In this document: positions 1-9,290 of the stretch, one piece after another | Position numbering within the stretch: position 1 is the stretch's first letter | How the letters are laid out: every line of letters begins with the position of its first letter | From: Burkholderia ubonensis subsp. mesacidophila | GTDB lineage: Bacteria; Pseudomonadota; Gammaproteobacteria; Burkholderiales; Burkholderiaceae | Length of the DNA: 64,000 bases | Assembly: GCF_002097715.1 (NCBI RefSeq) | Contig: NZ_CP020738.1 | Location: 682,001-746,000 of the forward strand | Direction: 5' to 3' | Made by a program: the position numbers and the translations under genes | The notes under the pieces: model-generated | Told to the model about the DNA's origin: nothing | The model's input: the letters and a program-made list of their open reading frames with translations, nothing else | Databases searched by the model: none

Positions 1-287
1 AGGTACGCGTGGATTTCCGGCTGCCGCGCGAACATGCGCGACCAGCCGGGATTCGGCTCGAACGAGAACGAGTACAAATGCGAGGGCACGTCGCACGCGG
101 CGCCCGGATAGCTGTTGTCGCGCCAGACGCCGCCGACGTCGTGCGTGCGCTCGAGGATCACGAAGTCGTGCACGCCGGCGCGCCGCAGCGCGATCGCCAT
201 GCCGATGCCGGCGAAGCCCGCGCCGACGACGATGGCGGCGAGCGGCGGGGTGGTGTCGTCGAGGGCGGCGAAATCAGACGATCGCAT
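1..287 (-). CDS. Flavin-binding monooxygenase (Baeyer-Villiger type), N-terminal part
   Basis: Only the first ~95 residues are in the window; the gene runs off the left edge. The start is the ATG at 287, with an AAGGAG ribosome site just upstream. An FAD Rossmann motif GAGFAG follows at about residues 22-27, then an acidic ribose-binding Glu (VILERT) and a VGGVWRDNSYPGAACDVPS segment. All are typical of class B flavin monooxygenases that oxygenate ketones or heteroatoms with NADPH. The start overlaps the stop of the upstream GMC oxidoreductase by 14 bases, so the two are translationally coupled. A joint role is likely: alcohol to ketone by the GMC enzyme, then ketone to ester by this one. Substrate is unknown, and the NADPH and fingerprint regions cannot be checked because they lie outside the window. 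Confidence 0.85.
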   Translation of the reverse strand, partial: MRSSDFAALDDTTPPLAAIVVGAGFAGIGMAIALRRAGVHDFVILERTHDVGGVWRDNSYPGAACDVPSHLYSFSFEPNPGWSRMFARQPEIHAY

Positions 288-2028
288 CGCGGGTCTCCTT
301 CGGTTGGGCGGAAGCCGGCGCGTGAACGGCGCCGGGGTGGAGATCGGCTTCGGGTTCGGCGATGGTCTTTGCGACGGCCCGTACCGCTGCATTCATCGCA
401 GCCTGCGCGTCGGCATGCGGCCGCTCCTGCACGCGGCTGACCCCGCGCATCAGGTCGACCGCCTTCTCGGCGATCATGATCGTCGGCGCGTTGGTGTTGC
501 CGCCGATCAGCGTCGGCATCACCGACGCATCGACGATCCGCAGCCCCTGCAGCCCCCGCACGCGCAGTTGCGGATCGACGACGGCGAGCGCGTCATGTCC
601 CATCCGGCACGTGCCGACCGGGTGGTACACGGTATCCGTGCGCCGCCGCAGCACGTCGCGGATTGCGTCGTCGGTCGTCGCGTTCGCGGTGAACATGTCG
701 TGCGTGATCCAGGCGGCGAGCGCGGGCGCCTGCATCAGCCGGCGAGTCAGCTTGAAGCCCGCGACCATGTCGTCGAGATCGCGCGGATCGTCGAAGAACG
801 CCGGATCGATGCGCGGCGCGGCGAGCGGATCGCCGCTCTGCAGCGTGACCGAGCCGCGGCTGCGCGGCCGCAGCAGGCACACGTGGCACGACATCCCGTG
901 GCCGGCATGCAGGCGCCGCGCATGGTCGTCGACGAGCGCGACGACGAAATGCAGCTGGATGTCGGGCGCATCGAGCGCGGCGTGCGTCTTCAGGAAGCCG
1001 CCGCCTTCCGCGAAATTCGACGTCAGCATCCCGCGCCGTTCGCGCCGGAAGCGCAGCAGCTCGCGCAGCATGCGCAGGCCGCCGCGCGCCGACACGCCCA
1101 TCGTGTCGACGCTGCGCGTGCGGTAGCCGAAGATGAAATCGGGATGGTCCTGCAGGTTGCGGCCGACGCCTGGCAGGTCGACGAGCGTGCGGATGCCGAA
1201 ACGTTCGAGTTCGGCCGTCGGGCCGACACCGGACAGCATCAGCAGCTGCGGTGTCTGGAACGCGCCCGCGGCCAGCACGACCTCGCGCCGCGCGCGCAGC
1301 GTGCGGACCTCGCCGTGCTGCCGCACCTCGACCCCGACCGCGCGCGTGCCGTCGAACACGATGCGCAGCACCTGCGCGTGCGTTTGAACCGTGAGGTTGT
1401 CGCGGCGTCCGACGTGCGGCAGCAGGTATGCGCGCGCCGCGCTCCAGCGTTCGCCGTGCTTCTGCGTGACCTGGTAGAGGCCGATGCCTTCCTGCTGCGC
1501 GCCGTTGAAATCGTCGGTCAGCGGCAGGCCGGCCTGGCGGGCCGCATCCAGGTAGCGCGCGTGAAACGGGTTGCCGGTGCGCAGGTCGCTGACCCACAGC
1601 GGGCCGTCGCGGCCGTGCCATGCATCGTCGAAGCGTTCGTTGTGCTCGCTGAGCCGGAAGTACGGCAGCACGTCGTCGTAGCCCCAGCCTGCGTTGCCGA
1701 GCGCGGCCCAGTGGTCGTAGTCGCTGCGGTGGCCGCGGATGTAGACCATCGCGTTGATCGCGGACGAGCCGCCGAGCGCCTTGCCGCGCGGCTGGTAGCC
1801 GCGGCGTCCGCCGAGCCCCGGCTGCGGCACGGTCTCGAACGCCCAGTTGTTGATGCGGGTCGGCATCATCGCGACGGCGCCGGTCGGCACGTTGACGAGC
1901 GTGCCGTCGCCGCGGTTGCCGGCCTCGAGCACGCAGACGGTGACGTCCGGGTCCTCGGTCAGGCGCCCCGCGACGACGCAGCCGCCCGAGCCGCCGCCGA
2001 CGACGATGTAGTCGAATACCTGGGTCAT
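274..2028 (-). CDS. GMC-family FAD oxidoreductase (choline/alcohol dehydrogenase-like)
   Basis: A 584-residue protein starting at the ATG at 2028 with a GGAGACAAATCC ribosome site; a longer in-frame reading upstream lacks a better start. The N-terminus YIVVGGGSGGCVVAGRL is the FAD-binding GxGxxG motif. GMC signature 1 (RGKALGGSSAINAMVYIRG) lies near residues 80-100. The C-terminal active-site segment has YHPVGTCRMG (His) and GGNTNAPT (Asn). Length and order match choline dehydrogenase and AlkJ-like quinone-linked alcohol dehydrogenases. The C-terminus carries about 50 extra Ala/Glu-rich residues past the usual end. It is coupled by overlap to the monooxygenase gene downstream, and an AraC regulator is transcribed divergently. 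No choline-pathway neighbours are present, so a choline role is not supported. Confidence 0.9.
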   Translation of the reverse strand: MTQVFDYIVVGGGSGGCVVAGRLTEDPDVTVCVLEAGNRGDGTLVNVPTGAVAMMPTRINNWAFETVPQPGLGGRRGYQPRGKALGGSSAINAMVYIRGHRSDYDHWAALGNAGWGYDDVLPYFRLSEHNERFDDAWHGRDGPLWVSDLRTGNPFHARYLDAARQAGLPLTDDFNGAQQEGIGLYQVTQKHGERWSAARAYLLPHVGRRDNLTVQTHAQVLRIVFDGTRAVGVEVRQHGEVRTLRARREVVLAAGAFQTPQLLMLSGVGPTAELERFGIRTLVDLPGVGRNLQDHPDFIFGYRTRSVDTMGVSARGGLRMLRELLRFRRERRGMLTSNFAEGGGFLKTHAALDAPDIQLHFVVALVDDHARRLHAGHGMSCHVCLLRPRSRGSVTLQSGDPLAAPRIDPAFFDDPRDLDDMVAGFKLTRRLMQAPALAAWITHDMFTANATTDDAIRDVLRRRTDTVYHPVGTCRMGHDALAVVDPQLRVRGLQGLRIVDASVMPTLIGGNTNAPTIMIAEKAVDLMRGVSRVQERPHADAQAAMNAAVRAVAKTIAEPEADLHPGAVHAPASAQPKETRDAIV

Positions 2029-2245
2029 GGATTTGTCTCCGGAAGATCGGCGGGTCACGCGCCGCGCGCGGCGAAATCGGTCGGCGGGTTCGGGTGCATG
2101 GTGTCTCCTCCTGGCAATCGATGAAGTCGTTCGGATGACGACTGGATGACGCCGATGGTGCGTGCCGCGTGGGAAAACACCAATGCTGCGACGGGACAAT
2201 TGTTTTAGTATTTGGGCCAAATCGGCGCTTCGAGGGTTTCTCCGC

Positions 2246-3298
2246 ATGAGCTTCCAGGATTTCACCCGGAGTCCGGCCGGCGCGCGGCTGCTGGTCGATT
2301 TCGGCGGCGAGCGCGGCTTGCCGCACGCGAAACTGCTGGCCGGCACGGGGCTGTCGGCCGCGCAGCTCGACGACCCGAACGCGGAGGTGACGGCCGCCCA
2401 GGAACTGCGGGTGACCGACAACCTGCTGCGGCTGCTCGGACATCCGCCGGGCCTCGGCTTCGAGGTCGGGCTGCGCTATCACTTCTCGGCCTACGGCGTA
2501 TGGGGCTATGGGCTGATCGCGAGCGCCACCGCGCGCGACGCGCTCGCGCTGGCGATGCGCTTTCTGCCGCTCACCTATGCGTACACGGTGATCACGTACC
2601 GCGAGGAGGACGACGGCTGCGTGCTGAATTTCGGCGCGCCCGAGCTGGCCGGCGAGCTGAGCCGGTTCCTCGTGGAGCGCGACATGACCGCGGCGGTCGT
2701 GCTGCTGCAGGAAATGGGCGGCGCGGATTTCAGGTTGTCGCGCTTCACGTTGCAGGCCGAACGTCCGGCGGCGGCGCGCGGCGCGGCGCCGGCCGCTGCC
2801 GTGCCGCGGATCGCCGGCGTCGAGCCGACGTTCGGCGCGCGGTCGAACAGCCTTGCGTTCGCGCGCACGTATCTCGACCGGCCGCTGCCGCAGGCGAATC
2901 CGATTACGGTGTCGATGTGCGAGCAGATGTGCCGTCGCCTGCTGGAAGCGCGGCGCGCGCATGTCGGCACCGCGGCGATGATCCGCGATTACCTGACCGC
3001 GACGCCGGGCACGCCGCCGTTTTCGCTCGAGGACATGGCGCGGCTGATGAATACCAGCGCACGCACGCTGAAGCGGCGGCTGCAGGACGAGGGCACGACG
3101 TTCCGCGCGCTGCTCGCCGAGTCGCGCGGCGCGATGGCCGAAGCGCTGCTCGGCGACGAGCGGCTGACGCTGACCGAGGTGGCGGAGCGGCTCGGGTTCA
3201 GCGACCTGTCGAGTTTCTCGCAGGCGTTCAAGCGGTGGTATGGGGTGGCGCCGGGGGCGTTTCGCAGTGGCGTGTCAGGTGAGAGAAAGGGCGGCTGA
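2246..3298 (+). CDS. AraC-family transcriptional regulator (Arabinose_bd/OruR-like)
   Basis: About 350 residues from the ATG at 2246; a 28-codon longer reading to 2162 is possible but less likely. The first ~200 residues match the long N-terminal sensor seen in OruR/ArgR-type AraC proteins (LRVTDNLLRLLGHPPGLGFE region). The C-terminal ~100 residues hold two helix-turn-helix units: LEDMARLMNTSARTLKRRLQ and LTEVAERLGFSDLSSFSQAF followed by W(Y)GVAPG. It is divergent from the GMC/monooxygenase pair across about 217 bases, so it is the likely regulator of that operon. The effector is unknown. Confidence 0.9.
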   Translation: MSFQDFTRSPAGARLLVDFGGERGLPHAKLLAGTGLSAAQLDDPNAEVTAAQELRVTDNLLRLLGHPPGLGFEVGLRYHFSAYGVWGYGLIASATARDALALAMRFLPLTYAYTVITYREEDDGCVLNFGAPELAGELSRFLVERDMTAAVVLLQEMGGADFRLSRFTLQAERPAAARGAAPAAAVPRIAGVEPTFGARSNSLAFARTYLDRPLPQANPITVSMCEQMCRRLLEARRAHVGTAAMIRDYLTATPGTPPFSLEDMARLMNTSARTLKRRLQDEGTTFRALLAESRGAMAEALLGDERLTLTEVAERLGFSDLSSFSQAFKRWYGVAPGAFRSGVSGERKGG

Positions 3299-3421
3299 GG
3301 GGCGCTGAATAATGTGCACGCGGGTTTGGCGCAACGAGGCCGGCGTGCGCACCACGACTAACCGCTAGAATGGCTTCGTTGCTTACGGGAATGCCCGGAA
3401 TTCACTGTAGGAGAGATGCTT

Positions 3422-3712
3422 GTGAGGCCGTCCGTTGCACTGAACGCACACCGCGTCGAGATTCGCAGGATTGTCGAAGCCAATCGCGCGTCGAACGCGC
3501 GCGTATTCGGGTCCGTATTGCATGGCGATGACACCGATGAAAGCGATCTGGATCTTCTCGTGGAGCCGCAGCCCGGCATGACGCTGCTCAACGTTGGAAC
3601 CATCCGCTACCGGTTGTCGGAACTTCTCGGCGTTCGAGTCGATGTGTTGACGCCGAATGCATTGCCCGACAGTTTTCGCGCAACCGTGGTGGCGGAGGCC
3701 CAGCCCATATGA
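3422..3712 (+). CDS. mntA: MNT-domain nucleotidyltransferase antitoxin (MntA-like)
   Basis: About 96 residues. The GTG at 3422 is preferred because AGGAG (3409-3413) sits 8 bases upstream; the ATG at 3416 would be only 2 bases from it. The minimal nucleotidyltransferase motif GSVLHGDDTDESDLD fits GS-x10-D-x-D exactly. In the characterised HepT/MntA systems the MNT protein neutralises the HEPN RNase by adding AMP groups to a tyrosine in its active-site motif. The gene overlaps the downstream HEPN gene by 4 bases (ATGA). This antitoxin-first order and coupling match that family. Confidence 0.88.
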   Translation: MRPSVALNAHRVEIRRIVEANRASNARVFGSVLHGDDTDESDLDLLVEPQPGMTLLNVGTIRYRLSELLGVRVDVLTPNALPDSFRATVVAEAQPI

Positions 3713-4113
3713 AAGGGAAGGAGCAGCGCCTGCCCGATTATCTCGGTCACATGGTCGAAGCAATCGATCGAATCGGAGCATATGTCGGCCCCATGGACAA
3801 GGCGGGATTTGTTGCGAACATGCTTGTCGTCGATGCGGTGATTCGCAACATCGAGGTTATTGGCGAAGCGAGCAACAAGGTGCGCAAGCATCATCGGGCG
3901 TTTGCAGACGAACACCCGGAAGTGCCGTGGCAAGGCTGCTATGAGATGAGGAGCGTAGTCGCCCACGACTACTTCAAAGTGGATCTCGACATTGTTTGGG
4001 AAACCATCAAGAACGATCTGCCCGGCATGCGCCGGGATGTTCAGGCGCTGTTGGATCGGCTTGCTCGCGAGCAAGGGGCCGCCGCGCCAAGTTCACAAGG
4101 CACTGGGGACTGA
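3709..4113 (+). CDS. hepT: HEPN-domain RNase toxin (HepT-like, DUF86)
   Basis: 134 residues, all-alpha, starting at the ATG that overlaps the MNT gene stop. The segment MRSVVAHDYF gives R-S-V-V-A-H-D-Y, a perfect RX4HXY motif, which is both the RNase active site and, on Tyr, the target of the partner nucleotidyltransferase in known pairs. The DUF86-type helices with AVIRNIEVIGEASNKV precede it. Together with the upstream gene it forms a complete, apparently intact toxin-antitoxin or abortive-infection module. Nothing nearby shows what it guards. Confidence 0.88.
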   Translation: MKGKEQRLPDYLGHMVEAIDRIGAYVGPMDKAGFVANMLVVDAVIRNIEVIGEASNKVRKHHRAFADEHPEVPWQGCYEMRSVVAHDYFKVDLDIVWETIKNDLPGMRRDVQALLDRLAREQGAAAPSSQGTGD

Positions 4114-4220
4114 AAGGGTGCGATGGTGCCCCGACGCGTTCGTCGCTGCATTTAGCGATATCTCGGGATATTGATCGGCGGCGCATCCGTTCGGGTCGAA
4201 TGCGACCGCCGCCGCATCCG

Positions 4221-4766
4221 CTACTGCTTCGCCGGCGCGCTCGCCGCAACCTTGTCGAGCGCGGGCGGGATGAACGTGTCGAGCTGCGCGGTCACCGTCT
4301 CGTAGAACGCCATCGGCTTGCCCCATGCATCCGGCACGTCCTCGTGCTTGCCGGTCGCGTATTCGGCGAGCGTGTACACCTTGCCCGCCGCCGCCGGATA
4401 CAGCGCGAGCACTTTCTCCTTGTGCTTGTCGGTCATCGTCAGGATCACGTCGGAATGCTTGACGTCGTTCGCATTGAGCTGCATCGAGCGGTGCGCGGCC
4501 GTGTCGATGCCGCGCTGCTTCATCAGGACCACGCCGTTTTCTTCGGGCTTCTCGTCGTACGGGTCTTCGTCGACCGCGCGCGAGATTACCGCGATGTGCG
4601 CATGGCGCTGCGCGATCAGTTGGCCAGCGATGGCCTCCGCCATCACGCTGCGTCCGGTGTTGCCGGTGTCGACGAACGCGACCTTCTTCGGTTCGTCCGC
4701 ATGGGCGAGCGTCGCGCACTGGATGCCGACACAACAGAGCAGGGCAAGCGTCTTGATTGTTTTCAT
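4221..4766 (-). CDS. Exported LMW-phosphatase/ArsC-like protein lacking catalytic Cys
   Basis: 181 residues with a signal peptide (MKTIKTLALLCCVG...ATLAHA, cleavage expected after residue ~23), so probably periplasmic. The mature part is clearly a low-molecular-weight protein tyrosine phosphatase fold: VAFVDTGNTGRSVMAEAI aligns with the family P-loop V-C-x-G-N-x-C-R-S-P. Here the nucleophile Cys is Asp, the second Cys is Gly and the Pro is Val, while G-N and R-S are kept. Later segments (DVILTMTDKHK, KVYTLAEYA, DVPDAWG) match the family, with the usual DP general-acid motif read as DA. It is probably a phosphate- or anion-binding pseudoenzyme, not a phosphatase. It stands alone; an AraC/HepT block and a LysR gene flank it. 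Confidence 0.8.
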   Translation of the reverse strand: MKTIKTLALLCCVGIQCATLAHADEPKKVAFVDTGNTGRSVMAEAIAGQLIAQRHAHIAVISRAVDEDPYDEKPEENGVVLMKQRGIDTAAHRSMQLNANDVKHSDVILTMTDKHKEKVLALYPAAAGKVYTLAEYATGKHEDVPDAWGKPMAFYETVTAQLDTFIPPALDKVAASAPAKQ

Positions 4767-4903
4767 GATGGTTTCCGCCAGTCAGGGTTGAGGTGCCGCC
4801 GCGGCATCGCATCGATGCCGACGGCACATCATGCCGGTCGTGTGTGGCGGAAAAAAATCACCGGACGGATTTGGCAAGATGGTGTCGCATTGCGGCAAGG
4901 TGC

Positions 4904-5860
4904 TTAGGGATGCGCATCGCCTGCCTCATCGAGCCCCGCCTCCCGATGAAACAACGCCAGAAACTGCTGCGCCGGCACCGACAGCGGCCGATCGCGCCGC
5001 ACGAGACTCCCGTACGACGGCAGCTTCTGCGCGAGCGTGTAGTCGACGATCGCGACCATCCCGTGCTCGGCATTCAATTCGGCGACCGTGCGCGGAATCA
5101 CGCCGAGCATCTGCGAGCGGTCGACGAGGCTCATCGTCGTCAGGATCGAGCCGGTCTCGACCAGCCCGCGCGGCATCGGCCGGTGGTGCATCCGGAACTC
5201 GCGCTCGACGACCTCGCGCGCGGGGCTGCCGGTCGGCTGCAGGATCCACGCATAGTCAAGCAGCGCCGCGAACTCGACCGGCCCGCCGCCGACGAGCGGA
5301 TGGTCGCGGCCGGCGACGATCGCGAGCGCTTCGTCGTCGACCGCGCGGAATTCGCAGTCGGCGCCGACGTTGCGCCCGATCACCACTTCGAGCACGCCTT
5401 CCTGTAGCTGCGGCATCAGCTTGTCGCTGGTGTCGACCGCGATGTCGATCGCGAGCAGCGGATAGCGCGACTTCAGCTGCACCAGCGCCTCGGTGAGCCG
5501 CCCGGGCGTCGCGGCCATGATGCTGCCGATCGCGAGCCGCCCGGCGCTGCCGAGCTGCAGTTCGGCCAGCTCGCGGTTGAGCGCCTCCATGCTGCCGCGG
5601 ATCCCGCGGAAGTAGCCGAGCACCCGCTCGCCGGCCGGGTTCAGCACGAGCCCGCGCCCGACGCGCTCGTACAGCGGCTGGCCGAGCGCGTCCTCGAGCT
5701 CGCGCAGCATCTTGGTTGCGGCCGGCTGCGTGAGGCCGAGCCGGTCGGCCGCCGCGCGCAGCGTCGAGCATTCCTCCACCGCCAACAGCAGCGCGACCTG
5801 GCGCATCCGCAGCCGGTTCAGCAGTTGCGGCGTCGAATCCTTCCTGTCGATCGAACCCAA
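4904..5860 (-). CDS. LysR-family transcriptional regulator
   Basis: 318 residues if it starts at the TTG at 5860, which has GAGG about 8 bases upstream; an internal ATG (5806) is an alternative. The N-terminal winged helix-turn-helix is plain (ALLLAVEECSTLRAAADRLG then LTQPAATKMLRELEDALGQP), followed by the ~200-residue periplasmic-binding-like sensor. It is divergent from the pdxA2-like gene with 125 bases between, the normal position for a LysR protein controlling the neighbouring sugar-acid operon. The ligand is unknown, probably an operon intermediate. Confidence 0.92.
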   Translation of the reverse strand: MGSIDRKDSTPQLLNRLRMRQVALLLAVEECSTLRAAADRLGLTQPAATKMLRELEDALGQPLYERVGRGLVLNPAGERVLGYFRGIRGSMEALNRELAELQLGSAGRLAIGSIMAATPGRLTEALVQLKSRYPLLAIDIAVDTSDKLMPQLQEGVLEVVIGRNVGADCEFRAVDDEALAIVAGRDHPLVGGGPVEFAALLDYAWILQPTGSPAREVVEREFRMHHRPMPRGLVETGSILTTMSLVDRSQMLGVIPRTVAELNAEHGMVAIVDYTLAQKLPSYGSLVRRDRPLSVPAQQFLALFHREAGLDEAGDAHP

Positions 5861-5985
5861 TTCGATTACCTCAGGTTATCAATTCATCAAGAGTTTTCAA
5901 TTTACCGGCGTGTCCCGTCTACCTAGCATGAACCCCACATGACGAACGGCCGCTTTCCGGCCAGAGCCAGAGACAGGAGACAAAT
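5861..5985. promoter_or_regulatory. Divergent promoter region of LysR gene and sugar-acid operon
   Basis: This 125-base gap separates two divergent starts. Its first half (5861-5925) is notably A+T-rich for this genome, with the run TTATCAATTCATCAAGAGTT, as expected for a LysR operator with overlapping promoters. I cannot place -35/-10 boxes with certainty. The operon start has an AGGAGA ribosome site at about 5975-5980. Confidence 0.5.
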
Positions 5986-7059
5986 ATGCAGACGAATTCG
6001 GCGATTCCGGCCCGCGCGGCCGCCCCGGCATTGCCCGTCGTCGCGCTGACGCTCGGCGACCCGGCCGGCATCGGCCCCGAGCTGATCGCGAAGCTGCTCG
6101 CGCGCGCCGATGCAGTAACGCACGCCAATCTCGTGCTGATCGGCGACCGCTGGCTGTGGGAAGCCGGCCAGCGCACCGCGGGCGTGCAGGTCGACGTCGA
6201 GCCGGTCGCGTCGCTCGCCGACGTGCGCGACCGGCCGTCCGCCGCGCGGCCCGCGTTCGTCGCGGTCGACACCGTCGACCCCGCGCAGGTGACGCTCGGC
6301 CAGGCCGGCCCGGCAGGCGGCCGCTCGGTGCTCGACGTGCTGAACCGCTGCATGGACGCGGCGCTGGCCGGCGACGTCGACGCCATCTGCTTCGCGCCGC
6401 TCAACAAGCACGCGATGAAGCTCGGCGGCCTCGCACACGACGACGAACTGCATCACTTCGCCGACTACCTCGGCGTGACCGGCTACTTCTGCGAATTCAA
6501 CACGCTCGGCGAACTGTGGACCGCACGGATCTCGTCGCACATTCCGCTGAAGGATGCCGCGCGCTACCTGTCCGTCGAGCGGATCGAACAGGCCTCCGAA
6601 CTGATCTACCGGTCGCTGCTGGCGAACGGCGTCGCCGTGCCGAAGGTCGCGATCGCGGCGTTCAACCCGCACGGCGGCGACGGCGGCATGTGCGGCCGCG
6701 AGGAGATCGACGTGATCGCGCCGGCGGTGCGCGCGCTGCAGGCGCGCGACTGGCCGACCGACGCGCCGTTCCACGGCCCGTTCCCGGCCGACACGATCTT
6801 CCTGAAGGCGCAGGCGGGCGACTACCAGGCGATCGTCACGATGTACCACGACCAGGGGCAGATCGCGATCAAGCTGCTCGGCTTCTCGCGCGGCGTGACC
6901 GTGCAGGGCGGGCTGCCGGTGCCGATCACGACGCCCGCGCACGGCACCGCGTACGACATCGCGGGACGCGGCGCGGCCGACGTCGGCGCGACCTGGCAGG
7001 CGCTGCAGATCGCATGCCGGATGGGCACCGCGCACCGGCAGCACACGACATCGGCGTGA
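5986..7059 (+). CDS. pdxA2: PdxA2-like 4-phospho-sugar-acid dehydrogenase
   Basis: 357 residues, from an ATG with an ACAGGAGACAAAT ribosome site. The fold signature of the PdxA family is present: [16 protein letters not shown] at residues 20-36, the metal-binding NPHGGDGG near 225 and [18 protein letters not shown] near 287. Classic PdxA oxidises 4-phosphohydroxythreonine in B6 synthesis. The PdxA2 branch instead oxidises 4-phospho-threonate or -erythronate in tetronate catabolism. The catabolic setting argues for the PdxA2 role, but the DUF1537 kinase that normally phosphorylates the substrate is not in this operon, so the true substrate is open. It is first in a seven-gene operon. Confidence 0.8.
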   Translation: MQTNSAIPARAAAPALPVVALTLGDPAGIGPELIAKLLARADAVTHANLVLIGDRWLWEAGQRTAGVQVDVEPVASLADVRDRPSAARPAFVAVDTVDPAQVTLGQAGPAGGRSVLDVLNRCMDAALAGDVDAICFAPLNKHAMKLGGLAHDDELHHFADYLGVTGYFCEFNTLGELWTARISSHIPLKDAARYLSVERIEQASELIYRSLLANGVAVPKVAIAAFNPHGGDGGMCGREEIDVIAPAVRALQARDWPTDAPFHGPFPADTIFLKAQAGDYQAIVTMYHDQGQIAIKLLGFSRGVTVQGGLPVPITTPAHGTAYDIAGRGAADVGATWQALQIACRMGTAHRQHTTSA

Positions 7060-7115
7060 CGGCCGCCCGCCACTTGACACACCAGAACCGAAACCGGATA
7101 CCAGGAGACGACGCA

Positions 7116-8288
7116 ATGAAGATCAAGGCTGTGCGCGCACGCGTGTACCAGTGGAAAGGCAAGACCGTGCCGCCGCAGGGCAATTTCTGCTCGAACGCGA
7201 TGGACCTGCTGTACGCGCCGCAGGAAACGATGAGCACGTTCCGCTTCCATTCATGGACGGTCGTCGAGGTCGAGACCGACGACGGCATCGTCGGCCTCGG
7301 CAACGTCGCGCTCGCGCCGCACGTCGCGAAGGCGATCGTCGACCAGTACCTCGCGCCGCTCGTGATCGGCCAGGACCCGTGGGACTACGAATACCTGAAC
7401 CAGCGGATGTACCGCGCGACTCACGCGTGGGGCCGCAAGGGCGTCGGCATGGCGGCGATCTCGGCGGTCGACATCGCGATCTGGGACATCCTCGGCAAGA
7501 GCGTCGGCAAGCCGGTGTTCAAGCTGCTCGGCGGCCGCACGAAGGAGAAGATTCCCTGCTACTACTCGAAGCTGTACCGCACCGACCTGAACGAGATGCA
7601 GGCGGAAGCGCAGCGCTATCTCGACGAAGGCTTCCGCGCGTTCAAGATGCGCTTCGGCTACGGGCCCGCGCACGGGCAGCAGGGCGTCGTCGAGAACCTG
7701 AAGTCGGTTGCGGCGATCCGCGAGGTGATCGGCTACGACAACGACCTGATGCTCGAGTGCTACATGGGCTGGAACCTCGAGTACGCGAAGCGCATCCTGC
7801 CGAAGCTCGAGCAATACCAGCCGCGCTGGCTCGAGGAGCCGGTGATCGCCGACGACATCGACGGCTACGCGGAGCTGAACCGGCTGACGAGCATCCCGAT
7901 CTCCGGCGGCGAGCATGAGTTCTCGCTGTACGGCTTCAAGCAGCTGCTCGATCGCAAGGCGGTGTCGGTCGTCCAGTACGACACGAACCGCGTCGGCGGC
8001 ATCACGATGGCGCACAAGATCAATGCGCTGTGCGAGGCGTACAGCGTGCCGGTGATCCCGCACGCGGGCCAGATGCACAACTACCACCTGACGATGAGCA
8101 CGCTCGCGTCGCCGATGAGCGAGTACTTCCCGATGTTCGACGTCGAGGTCGGCAACGAGCTGTTCTATTACATCTTCGACGGCGAGCCGGTGGCCGAGAA
8201 CGGCTTCCTGCAGCTGCGCGACGACGTGCCGGGCCTCGGCCTCACGCTGAAGACCGAGTTCCTCGACCAGTTCGACATCGTGGAGTGA
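7116..8288 (+). CDS. Enolase-superfamily sugar-acid dehydratase (MR/MLE family)
   Basis: 390 residues from the ATG at 7116 (CAGGAGACGACGCA upstream). It has the mandelate-racemase/muconate-lactonizing N-terminal capping domain and a TIM barrel. Metal ligands appear in order as LMLECYMGW (Glu/Asp position), WLEEPV and SGGEHE. A KMRFGYG segment holds the barrel Lys/Arg, and PHAGQMH supplies the catalytic His. The family removes water from aldonates such as rhamnonate, lyxonate or fuconate to give 2-keto-3-deoxy acids. Cofactor would be Mg2+, in the cytoplasm. It is likely the committed step of this operon. The exact sugar acid cannot be read from sequence; a rhamnonate- or lyxonate-like substrate is a guess. 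Confidence 0.85.
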   Translation: MKIKAVRARVYQWKGKTVPPQGNFCSNAMDLLYAPQETMSTFRFHSWTVVEVETDDGIVGLGNVALAPHVAKAIVDQYLAPLVIGQDPWDYEYLNQRMYRATHAWGRKGVGMAAISAVDIAIWDILGKSVGKPVFKLLGGRTKEKIPCYYSKLYRTDLNEMQAEAQRYLDEGFRAFKMRFGYGPAHGQQGVVENLKSVAAIREVIGYDNDLMLECYMGWNLEYAKRILPKLEQYQPRWLEEPVIADDIDGYAELNRLTSIPISGGEHEFSLYGFKQLLDRKAVSVVQYDTNRVGGITMAHKINALCEAYSVPVIPHAGQMHNYHLTMSTLASPMSEYFPMFDVEVGNELFYYIFDGEPVAENGFLQLRDDVPGLGLTLKTEFLDQFDIVE

Positions 8289-8290
8289 CC

Positions 8291-9208
8291 ATGCGCGCAC
8301 GTTACCAGGGCGTCTTTCCGGTGGCGCCGACGATCTTCACCGAGGCGGGCGCGCTCGACCTCGACGGCCAGCGCCGCGCGATCGACTTCATGATCGACGC
8401 GGGCTCGCACGGCATCTGCATCCTCGCGAACTACTCGGAGCAGTTCGCGCTCGGCGACGACGAACGCGACCTCTTGACCCGCACCGTGCTCGAGCACGTC
8501 GCCGGCCGCGTGCCGGTGATCGTCACCACGTCGCATTTCAGCGCGCGGATCTGCGCCGAACGCAACCGGCGCGCGCAGGCGATGGGCGCGTCGATGGTGA
8601 TGGTGATGCCGCCGTATCACGGCGCGACGTTCCGCGTGCCGGAGGCGTCGATCCATGCGTTCTTCCGCGACGTGAGCGACGGGCTCGACATTCCGCTGAT
8701 GATTCAGGACGCGCCGGCGAGCGGCACGACGCTGTCGGTCGACTGCCTCGCGAGGCTCGCGCGCGAGATCGACGCGGTGTCGTACTTCAAGATCGAGACG
8801 CCCGGCGCGGCGGCGAAGCTGCGCGAGCTGATCCGCATCGGCGGCGACGCGATCGAAGGGCCGTGGGACGGCGAGGAGGGCATCACGCTGCTCGCCGATC
8901 TCGATGCGGGCGCGACGGGCGCGATGACGGGCGGTGGCTACCCGGACGGGATTCGCCGGATCACCGACGCGTATTTCGCCGGGCGGCGCGACGACGCGTG
9001 CGAGCAGTATGCGCGCTGGCTGCCGCTGATCAACTACGAGAACCGGCAGGCGGGCTTCCTCGCGGCGAAGGCGCTGATGAAGGCCGGCGGCGTGATCGCG
9101 TGCGACAGGCCGCGCGCGCCGTGGCCCGACCTACATCCGGACACGCGCGCGGGGCTGCTCGACGCGGCGCGGCGGCTCGATCCGCTCGTGCTGCGCTGGG
9201 GGCGATAG
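8291..9208 (+). CDS. DapA-family aldolase/dehydratase (2-keto-3-deoxy acid lyase)
   Basis: 305 residues, starting 2 bases after the dehydratase stop. It is a class I aldolase TIM barrel of the dihydrodipicolinate synthase/N-acetylneuraminate lyase family. The Schiff-base Lys lies in YFKIETP (about K167), the general-base Tyr region is VMPPYHG, and the substrate-loop segment reads ANYSEQFALGDDE in place of the usual GTTGE motif. In oxidative pentose and uronate pathways such proteins dehydrate a 2-keto-3-deoxy pentonate to ketoglutarate semialdehyde, which the last gene of this operon would oxidise. An aldol-cleaving role is the alternative. Confidence 0.82.
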   Translation: MRARYQGVFPVAPTIFTEAGALDLDGQRRAIDFMIDAGSHGICILANYSEQFALGDDERDLLTRTVLEHVAGRVPVIVTTSHFSARICAERNRRAQAMGASMVMVMPPYHGATFRVPEASIHAFFRDVSDGLDIPLMIQDAPASGTTLSVDCLARLAREIDAVSYFKIETPGAAAKLRELIRIGGDAIEGPWDGEEGITLLADLDAGATGAMTGGGYPDGIRRITDAYFAGRRDDACEQYARWLPLINYENRQAGFLAAKALMKAGGVIACDRPRAPWPDLHPDTRAGLLDAARRLDPLVLRWGR

Positions 9209-9290
9209 GCGCGCAGCAAAACGACACGACACGGCGACGAAAGGTCCACGAGAAGACCGCGTTCAAGCCCAGCAAAATATTGGAGACACC

